Positions 1 to 8,442 of a DNA stretch of 64,000 nt are shown piece by piece. The notes under the pieces are model-generated. The model was not told the origin of the DNA. It did no database searches and was given only the letters and a program-made list of their open reading frames with translations. Both the position numbers and the translations under genes were made by a program. Each line of letters starts with the position of its first letter. Positions within the stretch are counted from its first letter, which is position 1. The stretch comes from Actinomadura madurae (lineage in GTDB: Bacteria > Actinomycetota > Actinomycetes > Streptosporangiales > Streptosporangiaceae), in contig NZ_FOVH01000028.1 of assembly GCF_900115095.1 (NCBI RefSeq), forward strand, positions 37,653 to 101,652, in the 5' to 3' direction.

Positions 1-760
1 TGGCGTTGCCCGCCGTCACCGTGGCCTCGGCGTCGGCGTTCCGCATCACCGGCCGGAGCGCGGCGAGCCGTTCCAGGGTCGTGTCCGCCCGGGGGTGCTC
101 GTCGCGGTCCACGACGACATCGCCCTTCCTGCCGCGGACGGTGACCGGGACCATCTCGTCGTCGAACCGTCCCGCGTCTGCGGCGGCGACGGCCCGCTGG
201 TGCGACCGGAGGGCCAGCCGGTCCTGCTCCTCGCGCGGGATCGTGTACTCGCGGCGGAGGTTCTCGGCGGTCTCCACCATCCCGCCCGGGACGGGGTGGT
301 TCGCTCCCCCGGCCGTCACGCGCGCGCGGGCGAGCCGGTCGTGGAGCCGCACGTCCGGGCCCTTGGCGCCCCAGCGGACGTCGGTCGAGTAGAACTCGGT
401 CTGGCTCATGCTCTCGACCCCGCCCGCGACCACGACGTCGGCGCCGCCCGTCTGCACCAGCATGGCGGCGCTGATCACCGCCTGCAGCCCGGATCCGCAC
501 CGGCGGTCCACCTGGAGGCCCGGCACGCTGACCGGCAGGCCGGCGTCCAGCCCGGCGACACGGCCAATGGCCGGCGCCTCGCCGCTCGGGTTGCAGTGCC
601 CGAGCACCACGTCGTCGACGTCGCCGCCCGGCACGCCGGTGCGGTCGAGCAGCGCGCGGATCACCGTGGCGGCCAGGTCGGCCGCCGGGACCGAGCGGAG
701 CGCTCCCCCGAACCGGCCGACCGGGGTCCGCAGCGGCTCGCAGATCACCGTTTCACGCAC
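1..760 (-). CDS. Acetyl-CoA acetyltransferase / 3-ketoacyl-CoA thiolase, 3' end cut by the window edge
   Basis: Thiolase that would cleave a 3-oxoacyl-CoA with CoA to release acetyl-CoA. The GTG start at 760 gives MRETVICEPLRTPVGRFGG, a classic thiolase N-terminus. The acyl-accepting cysteine is in the motif RRCGSGLQAV, followed by the usual ADVVVAGGVESMS stretch. About 253 residues are visible; the C-terminal half with the His and second Cys lies outside the window. The start overlaps the stop of the CoA-transferase beta subunit by 8 bases, so it is the last visible gene of that operon. CoA-transferase plus thiolase is the usual ending of beta-ketoadipate-type and other 3-ketoacid pathways; which 3-ketoacid is used cannot be told. 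Confidence 0.9.
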   Translation of the reverse strand, partial: MRETVICEPLRTPVGRFGGALRSVPAADLAATVIRALLDRTGVPGGDVDDVVLGHCNPSGEAPAIGRVAGLDAGLPVSVPGLQVDRRCGSGLQAVISAAMLVQTGGADVVVAGGVESMSQTEFYSTDVRWGAKGPDVRLHDRLARARVTAGGANHPVPGGMVETAENLRREYTIPREEQDRLALRSHQRAVAAADAGRFDDEMVPVTVRGRKGDVVVDRDEHPRADTTLERLAALRPVMRNADAEATVTAGNA

Positions 761-1427
761 AATCTTCTCCTTCAAGGGCGAATGGCACGTCGAGGCGGCG
801 GGCGAGGTCGTCCGCGCCGATGCCGAAGGTCTCCACCAGCCTGACCTCCGGCGGGCCGATGTGGAAGACGGCGTGGCGCGTGTAGACGCGGCTCACGCAC
901 GAGCGTCCGGTCAGCGGATAGGTGCAGGCCGGGACGAGCTTCGGGCTGCCGTCCCTGGCGAACAGGTCCATCATCACGTACACGGACTTCGCGCCGATGG
1001 CCAGGTCCATCGCGCCGCCCACGGCGGGGATCGCGTCGGGCGCGCCGGTGTGCCAGTTGGCCAGGTCGCCGTTGGCGGCCACCTGGAAGGCGCCCAGGAT
1101 GCACACGTCGAGGTGCCCGCCGCGCATCATCGCGAAGGAGTCGGCGTGGTGGAAGTACGCGGCGCCGGGCAGCTCGGTGACCGGGATCTTGCCCGCGTTG
1201 GTCAGGTCCAGGTCGATGTCGGCGCCGTCGGCCTCGGGACCCATGCCGAGCATGCCGTTCTCGGTGTGCAGGACGATCCCGGCGGCGGGGTCGAGGAACT
1301 TCGCGACCGTCGTCGGAAGGCCGATCCCGAGGTTGACGTAGGCGCCGTCCGGGATGTCGCGGGCGACGAGGGCGGCGAGCTCCGTCCGGTCGAGGGGGCC
1401 GCGGCCCAGGTGCTCGGCGACCGTCAT
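753..1427 (-). CDS. 3-oxoacid CoA-transferase, beta subunit
   Basis: Small subunit (224 residues, usual size) of a heterodimeric 3-oxoacid CoA-transferase of the SCOT/PcaJ/AtoA type, which activates a 3-ketoacid by moving CoA from succinyl-CoA or acetyl-CoA. The catalytic glutamate is expected in ENGMLGMG, and the N-terminal VNLGIGLPT is the family glycine-rich motif. Its ATG overlaps the alpha-subunit stop as ATGA, and its own stop overlaps the thiolase start, so the three genes should be translated together. Whether it is a 3-oxoadipate enzyme (PcaIJ) or one for another 3-ketoacid is not clear from sequence alone. Confidence 0.93.
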   Translation of the reverse strand: MTVAEHLGRGPLDRTELAALVARDIPDGAYVNLGIGLPTTVAKFLDPAAGIVLHTENGMLGMGPEADGADIDLDLTNAGKIPVTELPGAAYFHHADSFAMMRGGHLDVCILGAFQVAANGDLANWHTGAPDAIPAVGGAMDLAIGAKSVYVMMDLFARDGSPKLVPACTYPLTGRSCVSRVYTRHAVFHIGPPEVRLVETFGIGADDLARRLDVPFALEGEDCA

Positions 1428-2113
1428 GCCGGCACCTCGGCGGCCCGCCGCGCGACCACGACGCGGTCCACGTGGATAGAAGGGGTCACGACCGCCTCCG
1501 GGTCCAGCGCCCCGACGGGGACGACCTCCTCGACCTCGGCCACGGTGAGCGCGGCGGCCGTGGCCATGACCGGCCCGAAGTTGCGCGCGGTCTTGCGGTA
1601 GACGAGGTTGCCCATCCGGTCCGCCCGGTGGGCGCGGATCAGCGCGACATCGCCGCGGATGGGGTGTTCGAGGACGTGCTCGCGGCCGTCGATCATCCGG
1701 GTCTCCTTTCCCTCCGCCAGGAGGGTGCCGGCGCCGGTCGGCGTGTAGAACGCGCCGATGCCGGCCCCGGCGGCGCGCATCCGCTCGGCGAGGTTGCCCT
1801 GCGGCACCACCTCCAGCTCGATCCGCCCGGCGCGGTACAGCTCATCGAAGACGAACGAGTCGTGCTGCCGGGGGAACGAGCAGATGATCCTGCGGACCTG
1901 CCCGGTGGCGAGCAGCCCGGCGAGCCCGGTGGTGCCGTTCCCGGCGTTGTTGCTGACCACCGTCAGGTCGCGGGCGCCGCCGCGCCGGAGCGCGTCGATC
2001 AGCGCGACGGGCAGGCCGGCGCGCCCGAACCCGCCGATCAGCACGGTGGAGCCGTCGGCCACCCCGCGGACGGCCGCGTCCGGGTCGGCGGCGATTTCCA
2101 GCCGGTCGTTCAC
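1424..2113 (-). CDS. 3-oxoacid CoA-transferase, alpha subunit
   Basis: Alpha subunit (229 residues) of the same CoA-transferase. Family features are DGSTVLIGGFGRAGLP near the N-terminus, the NNAGNGTTGLA segment, and GTLLAEGKE, matching the CoA-binding GGFG region of SCOT/PcaI proteins. The open frame runs further upstream, but the GTG at 2113 is chosen because AGGAGG lies about 10 bases before it and the protein then begins at the normal family position. It ends in an ATGA overlap with the beta subunit. The cyclase-family gene upstream ends 26 bases away on the same strand, so all these genes probably share a transcript. Confidence 0.92.
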   Translation of the reverse strand: MNDRLEIAADPDAAVRGVADGSTVLIGGFGRAGLPVALIDALRRGGARDLTVVSNNAGNGTTGLAGLLATGQVRRIICSFPRQHDSFVFDELYRAGRIELEVVPQGNLAERMRAAGAGIGAFYTPTGAGTLLAEGKETRMIDGREHVLEHPIRGDVALIRAHRADRMGNLVYRKTARNFGPVMATAAALTVAEVEEVVPVGALDPEAVVTPSIHVDRVVVARRAAEVPA

Positions 2114-2139
2114 CGTCGTCGTTCCTCCTGCCGCGTGCT

Positions 2140-3147
2140 CTACTTGATCGCCATGGCGTTGGGCGGCGAGCCGACGCCGCCGACGAGGTTCAAGGGCTTG
2201 GCGGTGAGCATGAACTCGTAGGTCCGGTCGGCGCGGCAGTCCTCGGCCAGCGCCTCCAGGTTCCACAGCTCGCCGAGAAAGAGGCCGAGCAGCGCGATGA
2301 GCGGGCGGTGCATCATCCCGTTGTGGACGACGCCGCGTTCGGGCCGCGGCTCGTCCGGGTCGACCAGGCCCGAGTCCGGGTTGACCGGATGGGCCTCCAC
2401 GCCCAGGTCGTCCGAGGCGACCATCGCGAAGCGGTGGTCCCAGAGCCACGCGATCATCTCCTTCGACTGGATGAGCCCGGGGTGCCGGATCCTCTTCTTG
2501 AAGGCCTGCCGGTCCTCCTCGCCGACCTCGTCCAGCCAGTACGAGGCCCAGCCGACCCGCAGCAGGAGCACGTCGCCCGGCCGGAACTCCACCCCCTGGG
2601 CCGCGGCCACCTCGTCCAGGTCCTCCGGGGTGATCATGTAGTTGCCGGCCAGGTCGAGCGGGGTGCCGCGTTCGGCGAAGTGCCGGGCCACGTCGAGCAG
2701 GACGCCCCGGGCGACGATCCCGCGCTCCGCGACCGTCTGGATGCCGAGGGCCGGCGTCTCCTCGCCGATCTCCTCGTCGGGCACGCCCCCGTAGAAGCCG
2801 TGGCGCGGGTGGCGGATGTGCCGCAGCCCGTCGATCTGGGACGTCGACTGCAGGTAGAACGAGTCCAGCCAGTCGTCCCGGTGGTTCGGGTTGTTGGCGA
2901 AGATGTGGTGCACGGTCGCCGGCCTGGTCCCGGCCGGTGCCGGGACGAAGGTGTTCAGCGGGTAGTCGAGGTTGAACACCTCACCGCGGCGGACCAGCCC
3001 GACCGCGTCCCTCACCTGCCCCGGGCCGAGGAAGTTGAGCGTGCCGAGCTGGTCGTTCTCGCCGAAGATCCCCCAGGACGAGCCGGGCGGCGCGTCCTGC
3101 CGTTCGAGCAGTTCCTTGTAGGTGGGGATGCCGTCCTGTGGACTCAT
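2140..3147 (-). CDS. Cyclase family protein (metal-dependent hydrolase, kynurenine-formamidase fold)
   Basis: A 335-residue member of the cyclase/arylformamidase-like superfamily, metal-dependent hydrolases acting on cyclic or formylated intermediates. The N-terminus (SSWGIFGENDQLGTLNFLGP) and the later SDDLGVEAHPVN and HNGMMHRPL segments are typical of the long bacterial branch often found in aromatic-degradation clusters. The canonical HxGTHxDxPxH metal motif is not obvious; this branch carries a modified version, so catalytic activity is inferred. The ATG at 3147 overlaps the LLM gene stop by four bases (ATGA), implying coupled translation. The substrate is unknown; ring opening or lactone hydrolysis in the same catabolic route is plausible. 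Confidence 0.85.
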   Translation of the reverse strand: MSPQDGIPTYKELLERQDAPPGSSWGIFGENDQLGTLNFLGPGQVRDAVGLVRRGEVFNLDYPLNTFVPAPAGTRPATVHHIFANNPNHRDDWLDSFYLQSTSQIDGLRHIRHPRHGFYGGVPDEEIGEETPALGIQTVAERGIVARGVLLDVARHFAERGTPLDLAGNYMITPEDLDEVAAAQGVEFRPGDVLLLRVGWASYWLDEVGEEDRQAFKKRIRHPGLIQSKEMIAWLWDHRFAMVASDDLGVEAHPVNPDSGLVDPDEPRPERGVVHNGMMHRPLIALLGLFLGELWNLEALAEDCRADRTYEFMLTAKPLNLVGGVGSPPNAMAIK

Positions 3148-4130
3148 CCGAGCGCTCTCCTCTCCGTCCCCGTTCTCGTTCCGCCGCCCAGTTCGGGCAG
3201 CACGGCGGTTCCGACCAGCCGCAGCGTCCGCCCGGCCACCTCGGGCGGCGTCCCGTGCGGCGCGACCCTCAGCTGGACGGACGTGACGCCCGTCGACGCG
3301 TACCGCCGGAGCGCCGCCGCGACGTCGGCCGGGGACCCGACCAGCGGGAACTCGGGCGTCGCCGGCCCGTCGGGCCCCATCCACGCGCGCCGGGCGGTGT
3401 AGTAGTTCAGGACGGACGCGAAGTACCGGTCCGCCGTCTCCCGCGCCTGCTCCGCGTCCTCGGCCACCAGGCACAGGCGGGTGACCGCCACCTCGCCGCC
3501 TGCTCCGCCGCGGGCGTCCCAGTACTCGGCGGCGCGCGCCGCCAGGAGCTCGTCGCCGTAGTTGGTGGCGGCGTAGTAGCCGTCGCCGAGGGTCGCGGCC
3601 CGGGTCGCCGCCGCGCGGGTGCGCCCGCCGAGGAACATCGGCGGGCCTCCCGGCCGCGCGGGCGGCGGGGCGACCGGCACAGCGCCGGTCCCGCCGGTCC
3701 CGGTCGAGGCCGACCAGGTCTCGCGCAGCGCGGCGACCAGGGAGGCGAACCACTCGCCCGGGCTCCGGCCGTCCGTGCCGCCGCCGAGCCGCTCCGCCAG
3801 GTCGGCGTTGCCGAGGGCGAGGCCGAGGGTGAACCGGCCGGCGCAGAGCTGGTCGAGCAGCGCCGCCTCGTAGGCCAGCCGCCGCGGCTCGTACGCGCGG
3901 GCCAGCAGCACCGCCGTGCCGAGCGGCAGGTCCGTGCGCCCGGCGAGATGCGCGAGCACGATCAGCGCGGCCGGCAGGTGGAACGGCTCGGGCCGGACGT
4001 GGTAGCTCTCGCCCAGCCAGGCCGACGACAGCCCGTTCGCCTCGGCCGTCTCCAGCAGCCGCGCGGCGCGATCGACCTGGGGACGCGTCGCCGCGGCCGA
4101 GCCCAGGTCGATCGCCACCCCGAGCCTCAT
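3144..4130 (-). CDS. LLM-class F420- or flavin-dependent oxidoreductase
   Basis: A 328-residue luciferase-like TIM-barrel protein. The start MRLGVAIDLGS, the LPLGTAVLLARAYEPRRLAYEAALLDQLCAGRFTLG-type region (residues about 85-125) and the later FLGGRTRAAATRAATLGDGYY segment are typical of actinobacterial LLM enzymes that use F420 or FMN for redox or monooxygenase chemistry on small substrates. The gene lies 12 bases after the first substrate-binding protein gene and overlaps the cyclase gene by four bases, so it belongs to the catabolic operon. Cofactor choice and substrate cannot be told from sequence. Confidence 0.88.
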   Translation of the reverse strand: MRLGVAIDLGSAAATRPQVDRAARLLETAEANGLSSAWLGESYHVRPEPFHLPAALIVLAHLAGRTDLPLGTAVLLARAYEPRRLAYEAALLDQLCAGRFTLGLALGNADLAERLGGGTDGRSPGEWFASLVAALRETWSASTGTGGTGAVPVAPPPARPGGPPMFLGGRTRAAATRAATLGDGYYAATNYGDELLAARAAEYWDARGGAGGEVAVTRLCLVAEDAEQARETADRYFASVLNYYTARRAWMGPDGPATPEFPLVGSPADVAAALRRYASTGVTSVQLRVAPHGTPPEVAGRTLRLVGTAVLPELGGGTRTGTERRALG

Positions 4131-4142
4131 GCGCCCCCCATG

Positions 4143-5240
4143 TCAGGCCGCCTTCTTCGCGGCGGCGCGGACCTCGTCGTAGGGGAAGGCGTTGATCTTC
4201 GCGATCAGGTCGTCGGTGTAGATGTCGGTGGCCGGGAACTCCTTGTCGATCAGCCCGGCGGTGGCCATGAACTTGACGGTGCCGGTGACGGCGGCGGGGT
4301 CCATCCGCCCCCAGGGGCCCTTCTCGCCCTCGGCGATGTTCATGCCGTCGAGCCGGACCTTCAGGACCTTGACCTGGCCGGCCAGCAGCTGGTCCTCCGG
4401 GACCGAGGACGACCCCTTCGTCTCGGGGTGCAGCTTCCAGAGGTCGCCCACCGCGGCCTCGGGACTGGCCTGCGCGAACACCGCGCCCTTGGCGAACGCC
4501 CTGCCAAGCCGGACGAGCAGGTCCTCCTTCTCCTTCAGGTCCTGCTTCTTCACCGCGAAGCCGCCGCCGAACAGGTTCTCGGTGCCGGGCACCGGGAGGG
4601 GCTTCAGCTTCACGCCCGCGTTCTCGACGATCTGGTACTGGGTGTCCCAGAGCGCCAGTGCGTCGACCTTGCCGCTCTTGATCGCGTTGAGCTGCTCGGC
4701 GCCGGCGCCGATCGGGACGAGTTTGACCGATTCCGGATCGAGGCCCTGCATCTTCATCGCCGTGCGGGCGAACGTCCCGCCGGAGCTGGCCACGGCGGTG
4801 ACGCCGACGCGCTTGTCCTTGAGGTCGGCGACCGAGGTGATCGGGGAGTCCTGCGGGATCTTGAGGGTGTAGATCCAGCGCGTCCAGTACTGCGCGAAGT
4901 ACGTCAGATCGGTGTTCCTGGCCTGCCCGATCGCGACGGGTTCCGGCGTCACCAGCCCGACGTCGATCTGGCCGGAGACCACCTGCTGGGCGGCCTGGGT
5001 ACCGGACGGGAACAGCTGCACGTCGACGTCCAGGTTCTCCTGGGCGAAGAAGCCCCTGGCCTCGGAGACGGCGAGGGTGGCGAACCCGGCGTTCCAGCTC
5101 GGCGTGCTGATGCCGAGCCGGATCCGGTCACGGCCGTCGGCCGACTTGCCGCCGGACGAGCCGCCGCATCCGGCGAGCGCGAGCGCGGCCGCGACCAGCG
5201 CCGCGATCGGCGCCAGCCGGGCATATCCGTTGGTTTTCAC
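4143..5240 (-). CDS. ABC transporter substrate-binding lipoprotein, NMT1/TauA type (copy 1)
   Basis: A 365-residue secreted lipoprotein. A signal peptide ends in the lipobox LALAGC (Cys about residue 25), followed by a periplasmic-binding fold of the NitT/TauT/ThiY class (IRLGISTPSWNAGF, FPSGTQAAQQVVSGQIDVGL, KDKRVGVTAVASSGG). It should deliver a small organic ligand to a membrane ABC permease. The GTG start has GGGGGA six bases upstream. It is a close paralogue of the next gene upstream (5325-6410); the two share long blocks such as SGKVDALALWDTQYQIV. No permease lies on this strand; the ATPase/permease pair at 8443-10139 is the likely partner. Confidence 0.92.
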   Translation of the reverse strand: MKTNGYARLAPIAALVAAALALAGCGGSSGGKSADGRDRIRLGISTPSWNAGFATLAVSEARGFFAQENLDVDVQLFPSGTQAAQQVVSGQIDVGLVTPEPVAIGQARNTDLTYFAQYWTRWIYTLKIPQDSPITSVADLKDKRVGVTAVASSGGTFARTAMKMQGLDPESVKLVPIGAGAEQLNAIKSGKVDALALWDTQYQIVENAGVKLKPLPVPGTENLFGGGFAVKKQDLKEKEDLLVRLGRAFAKGAVFAQASPEAAVGDLWKLHPETKGSSSVPEDQLLAGQVKVLKVRLDGMNIAEGEKGPWGRMDPAAVTGTVKFMATAGLIDKEFPATDIYTDDLIAKINAFPYDEVRAAAKKAA

Positions 5241-5324
5241 GAGGTCCCCCTAGCTGTGGACTGCTCGGATGGGGTGGGGAGGGAGGCGGGGGGGAACTGC
5301 ACACCGTTCAGCGGGCGCGACCGT

Positions 5325-6410
5325 TCACTTCGCGTCCTTCGCCGCCGCGCGGATCTCGGCGAAGGAGAACTTGTTGATCTCGGGGATGAGGTCGTTGGTG
5401 AAGATGTCCGTCGCCGGGAAGGTCTTCTTGATCAGCCCGGCCTGCTGCATGAAGGACACCGTGGCGGCGACGTTCTTCTCGTCCATCTCGCCCCAGCGGT
5501 CGCGACCGGGCTCGACGCCCTGGCCGTCCATGCGGACCTGGAGTACCTTGACCTGCCCGTCCAGCACGGCGTCCTCGGACGTGGACGCCGGGCCCTTGGC
5601 CTCCGGGTGCAGCGTCCACAGGTCGCGGACGGCGGCGCGCGGGTTCGCCTGGGCGAACACCATGGCCTTGGCCATGGCCCGGCCGAAGCGGACCAGGTCG
5701 TCCCGCCGCTTCTCGACGACGTCGTCCTTGACCGCGAAGCCGCCGCCGAACAGGCCCTCCGTCGAGGCGACCGGCAGCGGGGTGAGGCCGATGCCGGCGT
5801 TGCGCACGATCTGGTACTGGGTGTCCCAGAGGCCGAGCGCGTCGACCTTGCCGGTCTTGATCGCGTTGATCTGCTCCGATCCCCCGCCGATCGGGATGAA
5901 CTTGACCGTGCCGGCGTCCAGCCCCTCCATCTTCATGGCGGTCCGGACGAACGTGGTGCCCGAGCTCGCCACGGCGGTGACGCCGACGCGCTTGCCGGGC
6001 AGATCCCGGATGCCGCGGACGCTCGACCCGGCGGGGACCTGGATATTGGAGATCCACTTGGGGTAGTAGCCGGCGAAGTAGACGAGCCTGGTGCCCTTCT
6101 CCCGCCCGATGCCGACCGGTTCCGCGGTCATCAGGCCGATGTCGGTCTGGCCCGCGATGACCTGCTGGGCGACCTGGGTACCGGAGGCGAACGTCGAGAT
6201 CCGGACGTCCACCTTCTCCGCGGCGAAGTACTTGCGCGCCTCGGCGACGGCCAGCGTCGCGAACCCGGAGTTCCAGGTCGGGGTGGCGATCGCCAGCTTG
6301 AGCACGGTCCGGCCGTCGGCCGTGGTCTCCGGCTCGGACGACCCGCACGAGACGGCGGTGGTCGCCGCCAGGATGACCGCGGCCATCCCGGCCAAGGGCT
6401 TGAGTCTCAT
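5325..6410 (-). CDS. ABC transporter substrate-binding lipoprotein, NMT1/TauA type (copy 2)
   Basis: A 361-residue paralogue of the protein at 4143-5240. The signal peptide ends in TTAVSC (lipobox Cys about residue 22), followed by the binding domain (LKLAIATPTWNSGFATLAVAEARKYF, TGKVDALGLWDTQYQIVRNAG). The conserved blocks match copy 1 with scattered substitutions, including around the presumed ligand loop (VAVASSGTTF versus VAVASSGGTF-type sequences), so the two may bind related but different ligands. The ATG has GGAAGGAC just upstream. An 84-base gap without a clear terminator separates it from copy 1, and the DUF6282 gene is 43 bases upstream, so one transcript is likely. Confidence 0.92.
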   Translation of the reverse strand: MRLKPLAGMAAVILAATTAVSCGSSEPETTADGRTVLKLAIATPTWNSGFATLAVAEARKYFAAEKVDVRISTFASGTQVAQQVIAGQTDIGLMTAEPVGIGREKGTRLVYFAGYYPKWISNIQVPAGSSVRGIRDLPGKRVGVTAVASSGTTFVRTAMKMEGLDAGTVKFIPIGGGSEQINAIKTGKVDALGLWDTQYQIVRNAGIGLTPLPVASTEGLFGGGFAVKDDVVEKRRDDLVRFGRAMAKAMVFAQANPRAAVRDLWTLHPEAKGPASTSEDAVLDGQVKVLQVRMDGQGVEPGRDRWGEMDEKNVAATVSFMQQAGLIKKTFPATDIFTNDLIPEINKFSFAEIRAAAKDAK

Positions 6411-6453
6411 GTCCCGTCCTTCCGTCAGGAGGGGGTGGTGTGGTCGTCGGGGT

Positions 6454-7344
6454 TCAGTCGTCCAGGCCCAGCAGGTAGGCGGGGTTGACGCAGGTGATCT
6501 GCCGCAGGGCCGCCTCGCCGAGCCCGAGGTCGAGCAGCGCCGACCCGACCCGGATGAAGGCGTCGACGGGCAGCGGCCGGTTCGCCTGGCCGAGGTCGGA
6601 GGCGAGGACGGTGCGCTCGGGCCCGATCGTCTCGATCCAGGTGAGCAGGGTCTTCGGGTCCCACTTGCGGTAGCCCTCGGGGTCGTACATGCCGACCTCG
6701 TGCTCGACGTAGGCCCCGCCGCGCACGAGGTCCAGGCACTGCTCGGGCTCGGCGCCGATGACGAAGTTCGGATGGTTGATGACCATGCGGTTGACCCCGC
6801 GGTTCCTGCCCTCCTCGAAGAGCTGGGCGATGGTCTCCGGCGGGAGGTGGCCGCCGCTGAGCATCGTGTCGGTCTCGGCGATGAGGTCGAGGACCTCGTG
6901 GACCTCGGGGATGAGGCCGCCGGCGTCGTCGAGGACGTCCACCCGCGCGGACGGGACGTCGACGGTCGCGGTCGGGAACCCGCCGCCCTCCGGATGGCAC
7001 TCGATGTGCCGTCCGGAGGAGAAGGTCGGGAACCAGACGGCCTTCCCGCCCATGCGCAGGCACATCGCCACGGCGAACGGGTTGATGCCGCCGACCTGGC
7101 TGTTGAGCGCGATCCCCCCGAACACCCGCGTCGAGCTCCTGGCGAGCCTGTCGCCCATCGCGAGCAGGTCCATCACCGTGTTGTGGTGGTGCGACTTGAC
7201 CAGGATCGCCCGCATCTCCAGCCGTTCGCCGTCGGCGGCGGCGTCCGCATGGTCGAAGCGCCGGGGAAACGGGTTCGGCCCCGAATGGCAGTGCAGGTCG
7301 ATCGCTCCGCGCAACACGGTGGTGATCGCGCTGGGTCCGGGCAT
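6454..7344 (-). CDS. DUF6282-like amidohydrolase-fold protein
   Basis: A 296-residue protein with metal-dependent hydrolase features: IDLHCHSGP (HxH, about residue 15), VKSHHHNT, NHPNFVIG and ASDLGQANRP, corresponding to the metal ligands of a TIM-barrel amidohydrolase. This agrees with the family I recall as DUF6282. It probably hydrolyses a cyclic or amide intermediate, but no substrate is known. The ATG at 7344 is preferred over the in-frame TTG at 7350 because GAGGAGG then sits six bases upstream. It is the first gene of the minus-strand unit and is divergent from the IclR gene across a 302-base control region. Confidence 0.82.
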   Translation of the reverse strand: MPGPSAITTVLRGAIDLHCHSGPNPFPRRFDHADAAADGERLEMRAILVKSHHHNTVMDLLAMGDRLARSSTRVFGGIALNSQVGGINPFAVAMCLRMGGKAVWFPTFSSGRHIECHPEGGGFPTATVDVPSARVDVLDDAGGLIPEVHEVLDLIAETDTMLSGGHLPPETIAQLFEEGRNRGVNRMVINHPNFVIGAEPEQCLDLVRGGAYVEHEVGMYDPEGYRKWDPKTLLTWIETIGPERTVLASDLGQANRPLPVDAFIRVGSALLDLGLGEAALRQITCVNPAYLLGLDD

Positions 7345-7587
7345 CGGCAACCTCCTCGATGTTCGCGATGCACACTAACTGCCCACTTTGTGAACGTCAA
7401 CGGTCGACCTGCGAATTCGCGTCCGCCCCCGACCGCGCGCCATCTCTTCTCATCCAAGAGGGGCCGAGGCCTCGGTTTCAGCACGCACGCTTGAGCGGAA
7501 CGCGATCGATCCAGCGACCGGAAGGACGACCTCGCCGCACCCTTGCGTGAGGCAGGTCACTTTGCTACTCTCCGGGCCATACATAAT

Positions 7588-7612
7588 GTGAACATCGAGT
7601 GCGGATGTTGAC
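7588..7612. promoter_or_regulatory. Candidate IclR operator (imperfect inverted repeat)
   Basis: GTGAACATC at 7588-7596 and GATGTTGAC at 7604-7612 form an inverted repeat (8 of 9 pairs) around a 7-base spacer. A related half-site, GTGAACGTCAAC, lies at 7390-7401 near the divergent minus-strand gene. Between them are a 12-bp palindrome CCGAGG/CCTCGG (7464-7475) and the AT-rich CATAAT (7582-7587), which could be a -10 element. Position between the IclR gene and the catabolic operon suggests one regulator controls both directions. Confidence 0.5.
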
Positions 7613-7646
7613 CGAAGCGCCGAGCGCGTGGCCAAGGGGGAAGTGC

Positions 7647-8420
7647 ATGGCGGAGCAGGGCCAGTCCGACATCCAGGCCGTGAGCCGGATGGCCCAGATA
7701 CTGCGCCTGTTCGGGCCCGACGCGCCGGAGCTGTCGGTGTCGGAGGCGACCGAGCGGCTCCAGCTCAACCGGACCACGGTGCACCGGTATCTGACGTCGA
7801 TGACCGCGGCCGGCCTGCTCGACCGCGGCAGCCGGCCGGCGAGCTACACCCCGGGCGGGCTGATCGTCCAGCTCGGCGCCTTCGCCATCGGGCAGCGGCG
7901 CATCATCCAGCTCGCCCCCGACTACCTGCGGGAGCTGACCGAGCAGACGGGCGTCACGTCCGTGCTGTCGCTGTGGGGGCCGTCCGGCCCGGTGGTGTCG
8001 CTCGTCGAGGAGGACGTCGTGCACGGGACGATCGTCACGGTGCGCGTCGGCTCGCAGCTGCCCCTCGTCACCGCGCAGGCCGTCGCGTTCCTCGCCTACC
8101 TGCCCGACCAGCTCCAGGTCGACCGGCTGCTGGCGTCCCTGCCGGTGGCCCAGCGCGCCGGGCTGATCGACCGGATCGCCACCACCCGCGAGATCGGGCT
8201 GAGCATCTATCCGGCCAACCGCCGCGGCATCAGCGTCATCGCGGCGCCGGTGTTCGCCGACTCGGGGGTCTGCGCCACGATCGCGGCGATCGGCACCGAC
8301 CGGATGCTGCCCTCGGCCCCCGACGCCCGGGCGCCCCTCGCCGTCCGGGAGACCGCCGTGACCCTGACCAAGGAGATGGGCGGAGCGTGGCCCGTCTCCG
8401 ACAGCGAACCGAGCGACTAG
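7647..8420 (+). CDS. IclR-family transcriptional regulator
   Basis: A 257-residue regulator: an N-terminal winged helix (about residues 12-70, AVSRMAQILRLFG, LSVSEATERLQLNRTTVHRYLTSM) followed by the IclR effector domain (TGVTSVLSLWGPSGPVVSLVEED, GISVIAAPVF, CATIAAIG). Such proteins sense an aromatic acid or other small catabolite and control divergent catabolic genes. The ATG at 7647 is chosen because AAGGGGGAAG lies just upstream; an earlier in-frame start exists at 7599, but it falls inside the candidate operator. The ABC ATPase gene follows 22 bases later. Effector unknown; likely the substrate or a product of the flanking pathway. Confidence 0.93.
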   Translation: MAEQGQSDIQAVSRMAQILRLFGPDAPELSVSEATERLQLNRTTVHRYLTSMTAAGLLDRGSRPASYTPGGLIVQLGAFAIGQRRIIQLAPDYLRELTEQTGVTSVLSLWGPSGPVVSLVEEDVVHGTIVTVRVGSQLPLVTAQAVAFLAYLPDQLQVDRLLASLPVAQRAGLIDRIATTREIGLSIYPANRRGISVIAAPVFADSGVCATIAAIGTDRMLPSAPDARAPLAVRETAVTLTKEMGGAWPVSDSEPSD

Positions 8421-8442
8421 CCCGAGCGATTAGGACGACAGC

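Noticed and set aside
3138..6488. Very long plus-strand open frame of over 1,100 codons
   Set aside because: It runs antisense through the LLM and both binding-protein genes, is full of Arg/Gly/Ala low-complexity sequence, and exists only because high third-position GC suppresses stop codons. Similar long shadow frames at 19491-22256, 27960-30143 and 50203-52233 were rejected for the same reason.
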